From WTFV01 sp965200895 (GTDB taxonomy: Bacteria > Acidobacteriota > Vicinamibacteria > Vicinamibacterales > UBA8438): 64,000 bases of DNA. The notes below the pieces were generated by a model that was not told where the DNA came from, did not search any database, and was given only the letters and a program-made list of their open reading frames with translations. Positions 15,260 to 24,299 of the stretch are shown here, one piece after another. Positions within the stretch are counted from its first letter, which is position 1, and the number at the start of each line of letters is the position of its first letter. The stretch spans positions 1,922,001 to 1,986,000 of the forward strand of contig CBDAVM010000001.1 of NCBI GenBank assembly GCA_965200895.1, in the 5' to 3' direction. The translations under genes were made by a program, and so were the position numbers.

Positions 15260-18079
15260 CTAAGAGCCGGCAAGCATGCGGCCGACCGCGGTCCGGCTCT
15301 CCGGGACGATGGCGTCCAGCCGGTCCATGCGCTTGCCGCCGGCCTGTGCGAAGTCGGGCCGGCCACCCCCGCGTCCGTCAACGATGGGAGCCAGCGCCTT
15401 GATCAGGTTGCCGGCATGCACGCGATCGGTGAGGTCGCGCGTCACCGAGACGACCAGCGCGGCCTTGCCGTCGTTGTCCGAGGCCAGCACCACGACGCCG
15501 CTGCCGAGGCGGTCGCGGAGCGAGTCGGCAAGCGAGCGCAGGGCGCCCGGTTCGAGGCCGGCCACCACCCGCGTCAGGATGCGGATGCCATCGATCCGGG
15601 TCGTGTCCTCCTCCTGCCCCGGCCCCGCCGCTTTCGTGCCCATCGCCGCCTGCACCTTCAGCCGCTCGACGTCGCGCGACAGCCGCCGGGCGTCGGTCTG
15701 CAGCTTCCTGACCGCTTCCAGTGCGTGCTCGGTGCCGGTGCCGAGCGCCTGCAGCAGTTCGGCGAGCGTCTCTTCCCGCTCTTGCATCAGTCGCACTGCG
15801 GCCGGGCCGGTGACAGCCTCGATGCGCCGCACGCCGGCCGCCACGCCTCCTTCGTGGGTGATGACGAAAGGTCCGATGTCGCCGGTGGCCTGGCAGTGCG
15901 TCCCACCGCAGAGCTCGATCGAGAAGCCGGGTACGGTGACCACCCGGACGCGTTCACCGTACTTCTCGCCGAACAGCGCCATGGCTCCGGCCGCGATGGC
16001 TTCCTCCGCCGACCGTTCCTCGGTCTCCACCGTCTGGTTGCGGAAGACATGGCTGTTGACGAGGCGCTCGACCTCGCGCAGTTGACCGTCGCTGACAGGC
16101 TCGTGGTGGGTGATGTCGAAACGGAGCCGGTCCGGCGCGACGAGCGAACCGGCCTGTCGGACGTGCGTGCCCACGATGCTGCGCAGGGCCGCGTGCAACA
16201 GGTGCGTTGCCGTGTGGTTGCGGCGGATGTCGTCGCGCCGCTCCGCGTCGACCGCCGCCGTGACCTGATCGCCGACCCGGAGTCGTCCCTCGCGCACCGC
16301 GGCAAGGTGCATCCGCGGCCAGGCGGGCTTCAGCCTCACGACGTCCTTCACGGCGGCGTGGACGTCGTCGGCGGCCAAGCGGCCGGTGTCCGAGACCTGC
16401 CCGCCGGCCTCCAGGTAGAACGGGGTCCGGTCGAGGACCGCGTAGCCCTCTTCTCCGGGTGTCAGCGCGTCGACCCCGGTCAGGGTCGCGCCGTTCCCGT
16501 CGCGGCGGAACAGGTGCGTGACGTCGCTCCGGGTGATCGTGGTCGTGTAGCCGTCGAACCGTTCCGGGCCGAAGTGCGGGTCGCCCGATGCGCTGCGCGG
16601 GTAGGGGCTGGCCGCCACCGTGACCTCCGGGGCCGGTCCGCCACCGAACGCCGCACCGGCCCGTGCGCGGGCGCGCTGCGCCTCGAGTGCGCTCTCGAAC
16701 CCCGGCCGATCGACCTGCAGCGCGCGGGACTGCGCCATGTCCTCGATGAAATCGAGCGGCATGCCGAAGGTGTCGTACAGCCGGAACGCCACATCACCGG
16801 CCACCGTGCCGCCGGGTTCCCCGCCGGCGGCGTCGGGCCCGGTGCCCGCGCGGTCTCCGGCGGCGTCGGGCCCGGCGCCGGCGCTGCGGGGGGCGGCTGC
16901 GGCTGTGGCCAGCGCCGCTTCGAGATGCGGCAGCCCGTCGCGCAGCACCCGGTCGAATTGCTCCTCCTCTCGGCGCACGTTCGACACGATGAGGTCCCGG
17001 CCTGCGTCCAGCTCCGGGTACGCACCCGCCATCTCCGCGATCACCACACCGGTGAGCTCGTGCAGGAACGGCTCGGTCAGGCCGAGCCTCTTCCCGTGCC
17101 GCATTGCCCGCCGCATGATCTTGCGGAGCACGTAGCCGCGCCATTCGTTCGACGGGACGACCCCATCGGCGATGAGAAACGTCATCGCGCGCAGGTGGTC
17201 GGCGATCACTCTGAGCGAGACATCGCTCGTGTCGTTGGACGGGCGGCCGGCCAGCGGACCGTACTCCGTGCCCGCCCGCTCCCCGATGGCGGCAAGGAGC
17301 GGCGTGAAGAGGTCGGTGTCGTAGTTCGAGAGCCTGTCCTGCAGTACCGCGACGATTCGCTCTAGGCCCATGCCGGTGTCGATGGACGGGGCGGGCAGCG
17401 GAGCAAGCGAACCGTCCGCCCGTCGCTCGAACTCCATGAAGACGTTGTTCCAGATCTCGACGTATCGGTCGCAGTCGCAGTCGAGCCCGAGACAGCGCTC
17501 GGCGGCACAGGGCAGATGGTCGCCGCGGTGATAATGAATCTCCGAGCAACGGCCGCACGGTCCCGTCTCGCCCATTGCCCAGAAGTTTTCCGCCGCACCC
17601 AGCTCGGCGATACGCGACGCCGGAACGAGCCGTTCCCAGACGGCGTACGCGTCGTCGTCGCGCGGAACCCCGTCCTCGCCCTTGAACACCGTGGCGTAGA
17701 GCCTTTCGGCCGGCAGGCCCCAGACGTCGGTCAGCAGCTTCCAGGCGAAGGAGATCGCATCGTCCTTGAAATAGTCGCCGAACGAGAAGTTGCCGAGCAT
17801 CTCGAAGAACGTGTGGTGCCGGAGCGAGGGCCCGACGTTCTCCAGGTCGTTGTGCTTGCCGCTGACGCGCATGCATTTCTGCGCGGTCGCGGCGCGCCGG
17901 TAGTCGCGTCGCTCGGCGCCGAGGAACAGATCCTTGAACTGGTTCATTCCGGCGTTGGTGAACAGCAACGTCGGATCGTCCCCGGGCACGAGCGGCGAGC
18001 TGGTCACGACGCGGTGTCCGCGCTCGCGAAAATAGTCGAGAAAACTCTGCCTCGTCTCAGCCGCAGTCATCCACGTCAT
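15260..18079 (-). CDS. alaS: Alanine--tRNA ligase
   Basis: The class II synthetase charges tRNA-Ala. Starting at ATG 18079 it has 939 residues; ATG 18109, directly after the recX stop (TGAATG), would add ten Arg-rich residues, and ATG 18070 would remove three. Motifs: the N-terminal RQSFLDYFRERGHRVV, TNAGMNQFKDLFLG, the catalytic-domain phrase SIDTGMGLERI, editing-site His pair in HTATHLLHAAL, and CGGTHCQATGDIG with the editing zinc ligands. The C-terminal DHHA1 region ends in GGRPDFAQAGG. A low-complexity Ala/Gly/Pro stretch rich in TGPDAAG repeats near residues 395-425 is an unusual insertion between the aminoacylation and editing parts. Confidence 0.96.
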   Translation of the reverse strand: MTWMTAAETRQSFLDYFRERGHRVVTSSPLVPGDDPTLLFTNAGMNQFKDLFLGAERRDYRRAATAQKCMRVSGKHNDLENVGPSLRHHTFFEMLGNFSFGDYFKDDAISFAWKLLTDVWGLPAERLYATVFKGEDGVPRDDDAYAVWERLVPASRIAELGAAENFWAMGETGPCGRCSEIHYHRGDHLPCAAERCLGLDCDCDRYVEIWNNVFMEFERRADGSLAPLPAPSIDTGMGLERIVAVLQDRLSNYDTDLFTPLLAAIGERAGTEYGPLAGRPSNDTSDVSLRVIADHLRAMTFLIADGVVPSNEWRGYVLRKIMRRAMRHGKRLGLTEPFLHELTGVVIAEMAGAYPELDAGRDLIVSNVRREEEQFDRVLRDGLPHLEAALATAAAAPRSAGAGPDAAGDRAGTGPDAAGGEPGGTVAGDVAFRLYDTFGMPLDFIEDMAQSRALQVDRPGFESALEAQRARARAGAAFGGGPAPEVTVAASPYPRSASGDPHFGPERFDGYTTTITRSDVTHLFRRDGNGATLTGVDALTPGEEGYAVLDRTPFYLEAGGQVSDTGRLAADDVHAAVKDVVRLKPAWPRMHLAAVREGRLRVGDQVTAAVDAERRDDIRRNHTATHLLHAALRSIVGTHVRQAGSLVAPDRLRFDITHHEPVSDGQLREVERLVNSHVFRNQTVETEERSAEEAIAAGAMALFGEKYGERVRVVTVPGFSIELCGGTHCQATGDIGPFVITHEGGVAAGVRRIEAVTGPAAVRLMQEREETLAELLQALGTGTEHALEAVRKLQTDARRLSRDVERLKVQAAMGTKAAGPGQEEDTTRIDGIRILTRVVAGLEPGALRSLADSLRDRLGSGVVVLASDNDGKAALVVSVTRDLTDRVHAGNLIKALAPIVDGRGGGRPDFAQAGGKRMDRLDAIVPESRTAVGRMLAGS

Positions 18080-18109
18080 TCTGACACACCGCCGCCGCGC
18101 CGGCGCCAT

Positions 18110-18595
18110 TCAGGACGACGCCTCGTCGGGCGGCGCGGCCCGCCCGGCGCGAGCGCGCAGCGTCGCGTTCACCGTCTGCGGATCGAAACCCTGGCGAACC
18201 AGGTAGCGGTACAGCTTGCCGAAGTGGATCCGATCCGCCACCATGACGTCCTCGGGGAGACGCCGCGCCAGGGCCCTCTCGATCACGGTCTGCGCGTGCT
18301 CCTCCGCATACACCTCGGCGACTGCGGCGCGAGCTACGGTGGGGGCGATGCCGAGAGCGATGATCTCCTGTTCCGCTCGCCGCGGGCCCCGATGGGTGAC
18401 GCGGGCCGCGCGGCGGGCGTGGACCGTGGCCGTGCGGTGATCGTCGACGACGCGTTCACGCTGCAGGCGGGCGACGGCGGCTTCTGTCGCCTCGGAATCG
18501 AAACCGCGGCGGCGCAGCCGCTCGCCGAGCTGCGCCACCGAGAGCTCGCGCCGGGCGATCATGGCCAGGCCGACGGCGTAGGGGTTGGAAGGCAA
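18110..18595 (-). CDS. recX: Regulatory protein RecX
   Basis: The 161-residue helical protein starts MPSNPYAVGLAMIARRELSVAQLGERLRR and has three-helix repeats: RRRGFDSEATEAAVARL, HRGPRRAEQEI and IHFGKLYRYLVRQGFDPQTV. These are the RecX hallmarks. RecX binds and restrains RecA filaments. No recA is visible here; instead recX directly precedes alaS with a touching stop and start (TGAATG), so they are probably co-transcribed. Some bacteria do place alaS after recA-recX. Confidence 0.88.
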   Translation of the reverse strand: MPSNPYAVGLAMIARRELSVAQLGERLRRRGFDSEATEAAVARLQRERVVDDHRTATVHARRAARVTHRGPRRAEQEIIALGIAPTVARAAVAEVYAEEHAQTVIERALARRLPEDVMVADRIHFGKLYRYLVRQGFDPQTVNATLRARAGRAAPPDEASS

Positions 18596-18599
18596 TGGC

Positions 18600-18706
18600 T
18601 GCGCGCTGAACGCCCGGCGCCGTCTGCGCCGGGCGGCATCTGCCCCCGCTCCATGAGCTTGCGCCTCGACACTTCGCTTCGCCGCGTTCTGCGGCGCAAG
18701 TTCCTA
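18600..18706 (-). repeat. Dispersed repeat, copy B
   Basis: On the minus strand this begins at the ilvE stop codon (TAGGAACTTGCGCCGCAG), continues GAACGCGGCGAAGCGAAGTG and GGCGCAAGCTCATGGAGCGGG, and ends in a GC hairpin (CCGCCCGGCGCAGACGGCGCCGGGCG region). The first half matches copies A and C closely; the second half has diverged. Confidence 0.8.
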
Positions 18707-19678
18707 GCCGGCGCCGGCCGCGACCTCGGCCGCATGGGTTGCCGCCGCCGGATCACCGTAGACGAACCTGAGCCAGCCGCGGGTATCGGCCACCCGACCG
18801 TTGATGACGTCGAAGAACCGTCGCTGAATGGCGGTGGTGATCGGGCCGCGCTTGCCGCTGCCGATGGCGATCTTGTCGATGGACCGGATGGGCGAGATTT
18901 CGGCTGCGGTCCCGGTGAAGAACACCTCGTCGGCGATGTACAGGGCCTCGCGCGGCAGCGTTGCCTCGCGAACCACGAACCCGAGGTCTCGTGCGAGCGT
19001 GATGACGACGTCGCGAGTGATGCCGGGCAGAATGGAATCGGCAGCCGGCGGAGTCGTGATCACGCCTTCCCGCACCACGAATATGTTCTGGCCGCTGCCC
19101 TCGCTCACGAAGCCGCGCGGATCGAGAGCGATGCCTTCGGCGTACCCGTTGAGCGTCGCCTCCATCTTGATGAGCTGCGAGTTGGCGTAGTTCGCGGTCG
19201 ACTTGGCCACCGACGGGAACCGGTTGGGCGCCCCCCGTCCCCAGGAGCTGACCTGAACGTCGACGCCGTGCTCAAGAGCGTCCTCGCCGAGATAGGCGCC
19301 CCATTCCCAGACGAGGATCGCCGCTTCGACGGGGCAACTGAACGGATTGACACCCAGCGTGTCGTAGCCTCGGTAGATCAGCGGCCGAACGTAGCATGCG
19401 TTGTAGCGGTTGGCCCGTATGGTATCGAGAATCGCCTCATGGAAGGCCTCCTGCCCGAGGTCCTCGTAGTCCATCCGATAGATCTTCGCCGAGTCGTACA
19501 ATCGCCGGACATGGGCGTCGAGGCGGAACACGGCGGCTCCGTCTGGCGTGTCGTAGCAGCGGGCGCCCTCGAAGACGCCGCTGCCGTAGTGGATGACGTG
19601 GGAGCCGATATGGACCTTGGCGTCGGCCCAATCGACCAGCTTGCCGTTCATCCAGATGCGGCCGGTCCCGAAGCTCAT
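18704..19678 (-). CDS. ilvE: Branched-chain-amino-acid aminotransferase
   Basis: The 324-residue PLP fold-type IV enzyme makes valine, leucine and isoleucine from their keto acids. It begins MSFGTGRIWMNGKLVDWADAKVH and has HYGSGVFEGARCY, RPLIYRGY, SVAKSTANYANSQLIK with the PLP-binding Lys, and GSGQNIFVV. It ends in a short Ala-rich tail after WLRFVYGDP. A good promoter lies 43 bases upstream, so it is a monocistronic unit. Its stop codon is the first base triplet of repeat copy B. Start ATG 19678 is the only sensible one. Confidence 0.96.
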   Translation of the reverse strand: MSFGTGRIWMNGKLVDWADAKVHIGSHVIHYGSGVFEGARCYDTPDGAAVFRLDAHVRRLYDSAKIYRMDYEDLGQEAFHEAILDTIRANRYNACYVRPLIYRGYDTLGVNPFSCPVEAAILVWEWGAYLGEDALEHGVDVQVSSWGRGAPNRFPSVAKSTANYANSQLIKMEATLNGYAEGIALDPRGFVSEGSGQNIFVVREGVITTPPAADSILPGITRDVVITLARDLGFVVREATLPREALYIADEVFFTGTAAEISPIRSIDKIAIGSGKRGPITTAIQRRFFDVINGRVADTRGWLRFVYGDPAAATHAAEVAAGAG

Positions 19679-19720
19679 GGCAGACCTGTGAAATCCTGTG
19701 AAGTAAACAAGTTACATTCC

Positions 19721-19749
19721 AGTGTACGAATCTGGCGCGCTGTTTGCAA
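19721..19749 (-). promoter_or_regulatory. ilvE promoter
   Basis: On the minus strand TTGCAA (19749-19744), a 17-base spacer and TACACT (19726-19721) form a sigma-70-type promoter. Transcription would start near 19714, leaving a leader of about 35 bases. AGTGTACG occurs twice on the plus strand in this stretch, and CCTGTGAA is repeated in the leader; either could bind a regulator. Confidence 0.55.
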
Positions 19750-19784
19750 GTGTACGGGCCAGGTGTACCGGCAGGCGTCGCGGC

Positions 19785-20768
19785 CTACCAGACCTCTCCG
19801 CAGAACGGGCAACGGTCCGCACGGGCATGTAACGGTTTGCGACAGCGCAGACAGAAGCGGCCGGACGATGGGGTCTCGGTGCGCGGGCGCCGCGGGGTGA
19901 CGTGGACCCGCGCGCGCGCCGTCTCGCGTGGCGGGTCGGCGCGGCGGTCCGGCGTCGGTACGGACAGGGGCGCCGCCGCCGCCTGCTCCAGGTCGCTCAG
20001 CAGCTCGGCGGCCTTCTGGTAGCGCATCGACAGGGCTGGCGCAAGGGCCTTCATCACGATGTCGTTGAGCGGCTTCGGCACCTCCGGGTTCGAGAGGCGC
20101 GGCGGCCGCACGAGCTCGCCGCTCCTGAGCTTGTCGAGATCGGCGGGGGCGGGCGGCTCGTAGGGGAGCGCAGCGGTGAGCATCTGGTACATGGTGACGC
20201 CGAGAGAGTAGATGTCGGACGCAAAGATGGCCTTGCCTTCGAACTGCTCGGGGGCCATGTAGGGTGGGCTGCCGATGACCGTCGTGCCGTGTGCGGCGAT
20301 CTCCAGGAAGCGCGAGGTCCCGAAGTCGGCGACCTTCAGCACCTCCGCATCGGAGACGAGCATGTTGGCCGGCCGCAGGTCGCGGTGTATCACTCCCTGC
20401 GCATGGGCATGCTCCATGGCCCGGCCGATCTGCGCGGTGTAGTGAACGGTGCGTGCCGCGTTGAGGGCGCCGTTGCTCGTGATGACCTCCTCCAGGGTGT
20501 GGCCGGCAACGTACTCCATCACGATGAAGAAGATGTTGTCCTGTTTCTCGGCGGTCGTAATCGAGACGATGTTGGGATGGTCGAGCGCCGCCAGCAGGCG
20601 GGGTTCCCGCAGCAGCTCGCCGAAGTTCAGGTTCTGTCGGTGGGGCACCTTGATCGCCACGTCCTTGTCGATCCAGGTGTCGCGCGCGAGATAGACGGCG
20701 CCGAAGCCGCCGCTGCCGAGGGGGGCGGTGATCTTGTACTTGCCTAGAGTCTGCCCTCGGAACAGCAT
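19785..20768 (-). CDS. Ser/Thr protein kinase with C-terminal zinc ribbon
   Basis: I start at ATG 20768 (MLFRGQTLGKYKI), which a -10 box precedes; the longer frame has no kinase homology. The 327-residue protein is a cytosolic Hanks-type kinase. It has the Gly loop LGSGGFGAVYLA, VAIK lysine near residue 42, catalytic HRDLRPANML near residue 126, VADFGTSR, and GSPPYMAPEQF in the activation segment. The kinase domain ends near residue 262. A Pro/Arg linker leads to a small zinc ribbon with two CxxC pairs (CLRCRKP and CPFCGEVW) at the very end. There is no membrane segment or sensor domain. Targets are unknown. Confidence 0.9.
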   Translation of the reverse strand: MLFRGQTLGKYKITAPLGSGGFGAVYLARDTWIDKDVAIKVPHRQNLNFGELLREPRLLAALDHPNIVSITTAEKQDNIFFIVMEYVAGHTLEEVITSNGALNAARTVHYTAQIGRAMEHAHAQGVIHRDLRPANMLVSDAEVLKVADFGTSRFLEIAAHGTTVIGSPPYMAPEQFEGKAIFASDIYSLGVTMYQMLTAALPYEPPAPADLDKLRSGELVRPPRLSNPEVPKPLNDIVMKALAPALSMRYQKAAELLSDLEQAAAAPLSVPTPDRRADPPRETARARVHVTPRRPRTETPSSGRFCLRCRKPLHARADRCPFCGEVW

Positions 20769-20780
20769 GCCGGTAGCGCA

Positions 20781-20786
20781 AGTATA
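20781..20786 (-). promoter_or_regulatory. -10 element of the Ser/Thr kinase gene
   Basis: The minus strand reads TATACT here, 12 bases before the kinase ATG. The predicted transcript would have a very short leader of about six bases. The -35 region (TCAGCA at 17-base spacing) is weak. Confidence 0.35.
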
Positions 20787-20832
20787 GCGTGGCGGTCCGG
20801 CCGTGCTGATGGCCCGGAACGGGCGTCGGGAC

Positions 20833-21588
20833 TCAGAAATCGTCCCAGGTGAACCGGAGGACGGAAAGGGCGGCGAGGGGAGCGGTCTCGGCGCGCAGCG
20901 TGCGGCGGCCAAGCGTCAGCAGTCTGAAGCCGGCTGCCTCCGCGGCCTTGATTTCGTCGTCCGTCCAGCCCCCCTCCGGTCCGATTGCCAGGGCGGCGCC
21001 GGCCGGTCGCGGCTCGCGCCGGAGCATTTCCGTCGTGGCCCTCGCGGCGTCGTCGGCTGCTGCCGGTTCGATCAGCAGCAGACGGATGGCGTGCGGCCGG
21101 GCGGTCTCGATGAATCGGCGGAAAGCGGCCGGTGCGTGGATCGCCGGGACCACGGCGCGTCCGCACTGTTTGGCGGCACCCACGGCGATGCCGCGCCAGC
21201 GGTCGGCGAGCCGCCCGCCGGCGCGCTCGTCTCCGGCTGACTGCGCACGGTGGGCAAGGAGCGGTACGATGTCGGTCACGCCGAGGGTTGTAGCGTCGCG
21301 AACCACGGTGTCGAGCTTGCGACCCTTGAGGACCGTCATCCCCAACGTCACGTGTACGAGGGGTTCCGGGACCGCTTCGACCGGCGCGCCGAGGCGCAGC
21401 GCGGAGCGCCGCGGGTCGTCGTCGGTGATCGTGGCTTCGTGCTGGCGGCCTCGCCCGTCGAAGACGAGGACCCGGGTGCCGTTGCGCAATCGCAGCACGC
21501 GGCTCAGGTGGCGGCCCTCCGCGGGTGCGAGACGGACTTCGCCTCCGGGACCCGGGAGCCGCGCCGCGTAGAAGCGGTGGACCGTCAT
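20833..21588 (-). CDS. rsmE: 16S rRNA m3U1498 methyltransferase
   Basis: This SPOUT-class methyltransferase methylates N3 of U1498 in 16S rRNA. The 251-residue protein starts MTVHRFYAARLPG (RFY is the family opening). It has an N-terminal PUA-like part with RHLSRVLRLRNG, and the knot-forming C-terminal motifs GRKLDTVVRDATTLGV, ALAIGPEGGWTDDE and LLTLGRRTLRAETAPL. ATG 21588 overlaps the prmA stop (TGATG), so it is the last gene of the hrcA-grpE-dnaJ-prmA-rsmE operon. Confidence 0.94.
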   Translation of the reverse strand: MTVHRFYAARLPGPGGEVRLAPAEGRHLSRVLRLRNGTRVLVFDGRGRQHEATITDDDPRRSALRLGAPVEAVPEPLVHVTLGMTVLKGRKLDTVVRDATTLGVTDIVPLLAHRAQSAGDERAGGRLADRWRGIAVGAAKQCGRAVVPAIHAPAAFRRFIETARPHAIRLLLIEPAAADDAARATTEMLRREPRPAGAALAIGPEGGWTDDEIKAAEAAGFRLLTLGRRTLRAETAPLAALSVLRFTWDDF

Positions 21589-22532
21589 CAGGTCCGTGTC
21601 CGGGGCGGGACGATCCGCGTCGGTCGCTCGAAGACCAGGCCGACCCACTCGTTCTCCGCCGTCCGTTCACGGAGGATGAGCGGCGGTGCGAACGCCATGC
21701 GCACCGCGCGCTCCTCGTCCATCGTGATGCCGCTCGCGAGCAGAACACCGTTCGGCCGGACGCATCGAAGAACTCGCGCAGCGTGCTGCACGAAGAAGGC
21801 GCCCGTGAGATTGGCCGTGACGATGTCGCCGGCGTCGAGGGAGGCGTCCGCGAGGTCGGCTGCAAGCGCCGTGACCCGCTCTTCGACCCGGTTGCGCCGG
21901 ATGTTGTCGAACATGTTCCCGAGTGCGTCGGCGTCACGTTCCACGGCGATTGTCGTCCGCGCGCCGAGCAGCGCAGCGGTTATCGCCAGAACGCCGGATC
22001 CGGCGCCGAGATCCAGCACGCGCCGGCTGTTCCGCAGGCGGTCCCGCAGGCGCTGCAGCGCCTGCAGACAGAGTCGGGTGGAGGCATGATGGCCCGTGCC
22101 GAACCCCATGGAAGGCTCGATGACCACGATGGTCCGGGCGCCCGCGGCCGGCGGGGGAACATCCCACGGGGGCGCCACGACCAGGTCGCCGATCCGGACC
22201 GCGCGCAGGTCGGCGTGTGCCCGCGCCGCCCAGCCGTCATCGCTCACGTCGATCGGGGAGGCGCGGGCGCCGTCCGGTCCGAGCGTGCGGTCTATGGCCC
22301 GGCGCGCGGCGTCGCGGGCAGCCGCCGAGAAGAAGTACACGCGCCGTTCGACGGGTACGGGCAGGACGCCTCCCTTGGCGTCGGGATCTTCCACGCCCTG
22401 GACGTCATGGATGGCGAACGGGCTGTAATCGTCCAGCAGTCCGTCGAGTCGGGGCAGAAGCGACGCCGGGACGGCCGGCAGATGGATGTCGAGCGCGGGG
22501 CGCCGGGCGCGCTCGGCGGGAGGACTATCCAA
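21588..22532 (-). CDS. prmA: Ribosomal protein L11 methyltransferase
   Basis: PrmA trimethylates lysines of ribosomal protein L11. The 314-residue product has an N-terminal substrate domain and a SAM-binding domain. The latter shows EPSMGFGTGHHASTRLC, RRVLDLGAGSGVLAI and VTANLTG (an NxxP-like active site that reads NLTG). The only start that covers the N-terminal domain is TTG 22532, which overlaps the last codons of dnaJ. A frame shift out of dnaJ is not needed. The next gene, rsmE, overlaps its stop. The dnaJ-prmA-rsmE order is common in Firmicutes and other phyla and suggests coupling of heat-shock and ribosome modification. Confidence 0.9.
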   Translation of the reverse strand: MDSPPAERARRPALDIHLPAVPASLLPRLDGLLDDYSPFAIHDVQGVEDPDAKGGVLPVPVERRVYFFSAAARDAARRAIDRTLGPDGARASPIDVSDDGWAARAHADLRAVRIGDLVVAPPWDVPPPAAGARTIVVIEPSMGFGTGHHASTRLCLQALQRLRDRLRNSRRVLDLGAGSGVLAITAALLGARTTIAVERDADALGNMFDNIRRNRVEERVTALAADLADASLDAGDIVTANLTGAFFVQHAARVLRCVRPNGVLLASGITMDEERAVRMAFAPPLILRERTAENEWVGLVFERPTRIVPPRTRT

Positions 22533-23673
22533 AGATGTCCTTCATCCGACTGAAGAAGGGGCGGCCGTCGTCGCCGGCGCCATCGCCGTCCTCGTGCGGG
22601 TGGAACGACCGCTGCGGCATGATCCGATCCAGGTTCTCGATCAACGCCTTCTGTTCCTGGGAGACCGACGTGGGTACCGCTACCTTCACGTCGATGTAGA
22701 GGTCTCCGCGTCCCCGCCCCGAGACGTGCGGCAGCCCCTTGCCGCGCAGCCGGAGACGTGCGTCGCCCTGCGTGCCCTTCGGGACGTGCAGGGTCTCGTC
22801 GCCGTTCAGCGTCGGGACCGTGATCGTGCCGCCGAGCACGAGCGTGGGATAGCTCACCGGAATGGCGCACAGCAGATCGCTGCCCTCGCGTCGAAACACC
22901 GGGTGGTCCTGGACGTGAACCACGACATAGAGGTCGCCCGGCTCCCCGCCGTGCGGCCCGAGTTCCCCTTCGCCGTGCAGGCGCAACTGCTGCCCGGTGT
23001 CGATGCCGGCCGGCACCTTGACCGTGAGCTTCCGCTCGCGCGATACCTTGCCTTGTCCCCGGCAGCCGTTGCACGGATTGCGAACGACGGTACCGGCGCC
23101 GCGGCAGGCGGCGCAGGGACGTGCGACGGTGAGGAAGCCCTGCTGGTATCGCACCTGACCGTGACCTCGACACTGCGGGCAGGTTTCCGGCTGCGAGCCG
23201 GCCGCGGCGCCCGAGCCGGCGCACTGGTCGCACGGTTCCTCGCGCGGGACCTGGAGCGTCGCCTCGGTGCCGGCCGCCGCGTCCTCCAGCGAGATCGGCA
23301 GGTCATAGCGCAGGTCGGCGCCCCGCCGCGGGCCTCGCCGGCGACGTCCCGAGCCGAATATGTCACCGAAACCGAACATGTCGCCGAGATTGCCGAAAAT
23401 GTCGTTGAAATCACGGAATGTCGACGGATCGAAGCCGGCGGTTCCGCCGCCGACTCCCGCGTGGCCGAACTTGTCGTAGCGTGCCCGCTTGTCCGGATCG
23501 GCCAGGACGGCGTACGCTTCCGCGGCTTCCTTGAAACGTTCCTCGGCGGTCCGATCGTTCGGATTCCGGTCCGGGTGATACTTCAAGGCCAGCTTGCGGT
23601 ACGCGCTCTTCAGCTCCTGCTCGCCGACGTCGCGCGATACGCCGAGCACTTCGTAGTAGTCGCGCCTGCTCAC
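22525..23673 (-). CDS. dnaJ: Chaperone protein DnaJ
   Basis: The 382-residue co-chaperone stimulates DnaK ATPase and binds unfolded proteins. Domain order: J-domain (residues 1-70) with HPD in LALKYHPDRNPND; a Gly/Phe linker FDPSTFRDFNDIFGNLGDMFGFGDIF; four CxxCxGxG zinc repeats (CDQCAGSG, CPQCRGHG, CAACRGAG, CNGCRGQG) near 145-215; and two substrate-binding barrels. It overlaps grpE by four bases and prmA by eight. No dnaK is in the window. Confidence 0.97.
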   Translation of the reverse strand: MSRRDYYEVLGVSRDVGEQELKSAYRKLALKYHPDRNPNDRTAEERFKEAAEAYAVLADPDKRARYDKFGHAGVGGGTAGFDPSTFRDFNDIFGNLGDMFGFGDIFGSGRRRRGPRRGADLRYDLPISLEDAAAGTEATLQVPREEPCDQCAGSGAAAGSQPETCPQCRGHGQVRYQQGFLTVARPCAACRGAGTVVRNPCNGCRGQGKVSRERKLTVKVPAGIDTGQQLRLHGEGELGPHGGEPGDLYVVVHVQDHPVFRREGSDLLCAIPVSYPTLVLGGTITVPTLNGDETLHVPKGTQGDARLRLRGKGLPHVSGRGRGDLYIDVKVAVPTSVSQEQKALIENLDRIMPQRSFHPHEDGDGAGDDGRPFFSRMKDIFG

Positions 23674-24299
23674 GCCTTGGCCACCCTGACCATGGCTGCC
23701 CGCAGCAGCTCGTCGTCGAACCGGTATCCGCGCCGCACCTCGTCGATGACGTCTCCGTCCTCTCGGCCTTCACTGGCCTGGTACGCCACGGCTTCGTGCA
23801 GGTTCGGATCGAACCGTGCTCCGGCCGTGTCGATCGGCGTGACGCCCCGCTTGCGGAGGATCTCGATCAACTGTCGGTGGATGAGTTCGATCCCGGCGCG
23901 ATACGCATCGGCCGCGCCGGTTGCGGCCGGCGCTCCGAGCGCCCGCTCGAAGTCGTCCAGCAGGGGGAGCAACGCGCCGATCAACTGTCTCTCGGCCCGT
24001 CGGTTGGCCCTGGCGCGGTCGCGCTCGACGCGCTTCTTGTAGTTGTCGAACTCCGCCTGCTTGCGAAGCAGCAGGTCGCGGTACTCGTCACGCTCGGCGG
24101 CCGGATCCGGAACCGGCTCCGGCGCGGGGACCGATGCTTCGGGATCCGCAGGTGCGTCTTCCGGCTGCGCCGCGTTCGCGTGGTCGCCGGGTTGCGCCGG
24201 ACTCGCGTCGTTCTCGAACTGCGCCGGGCTCGCGTCCTGTTCGGGCTGTGCCGGGTTCGCGTCCTGCTCAGGCTGTGCCTGGTTCACGTCGTCTGTCAT
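23670..24299 (-). CDS. grpE: Nucleotide exchange factor GrpE
   Basis: GrpE releases ADP from DnaK. The 209-residue protein has a long acidic N-terminal extension made of four imperfect ten-residue repeats (QPEQDANPA, QPEQDASPA, QFENDASPA, QPGDHANAA). A coiled coil with LLLRKQAEFDNYKKRVERDR follows, then the beta domain with GVTPIDTAGARFDPNLHEAV and GYRFDDELLRAAMVRV. The repeats are also visible as direct repeats in the DNA (24150-24290) and may vary in number between strains. The start overlaps the end of hrcA by 32 bases. Confidence 0.95.
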   Translation of the reverse strand: MTDDVNQAQPEQDANPAQPEQDASPAQFENDASPAQPGDHANAAQPEDAPADPEASVPAPEPVPDPAAERDEYRDLLLRKQAEFDNYKKRVERDRARANRRAERQLIGALLPLLDDFERALGAPAATGAADAYRAGIELIHRQLIEILRKRGVTPIDTAGARFDPNLHEAVAYQASEGREDGDVIDEVRRGYRFDDELLRAAMVRVAKA

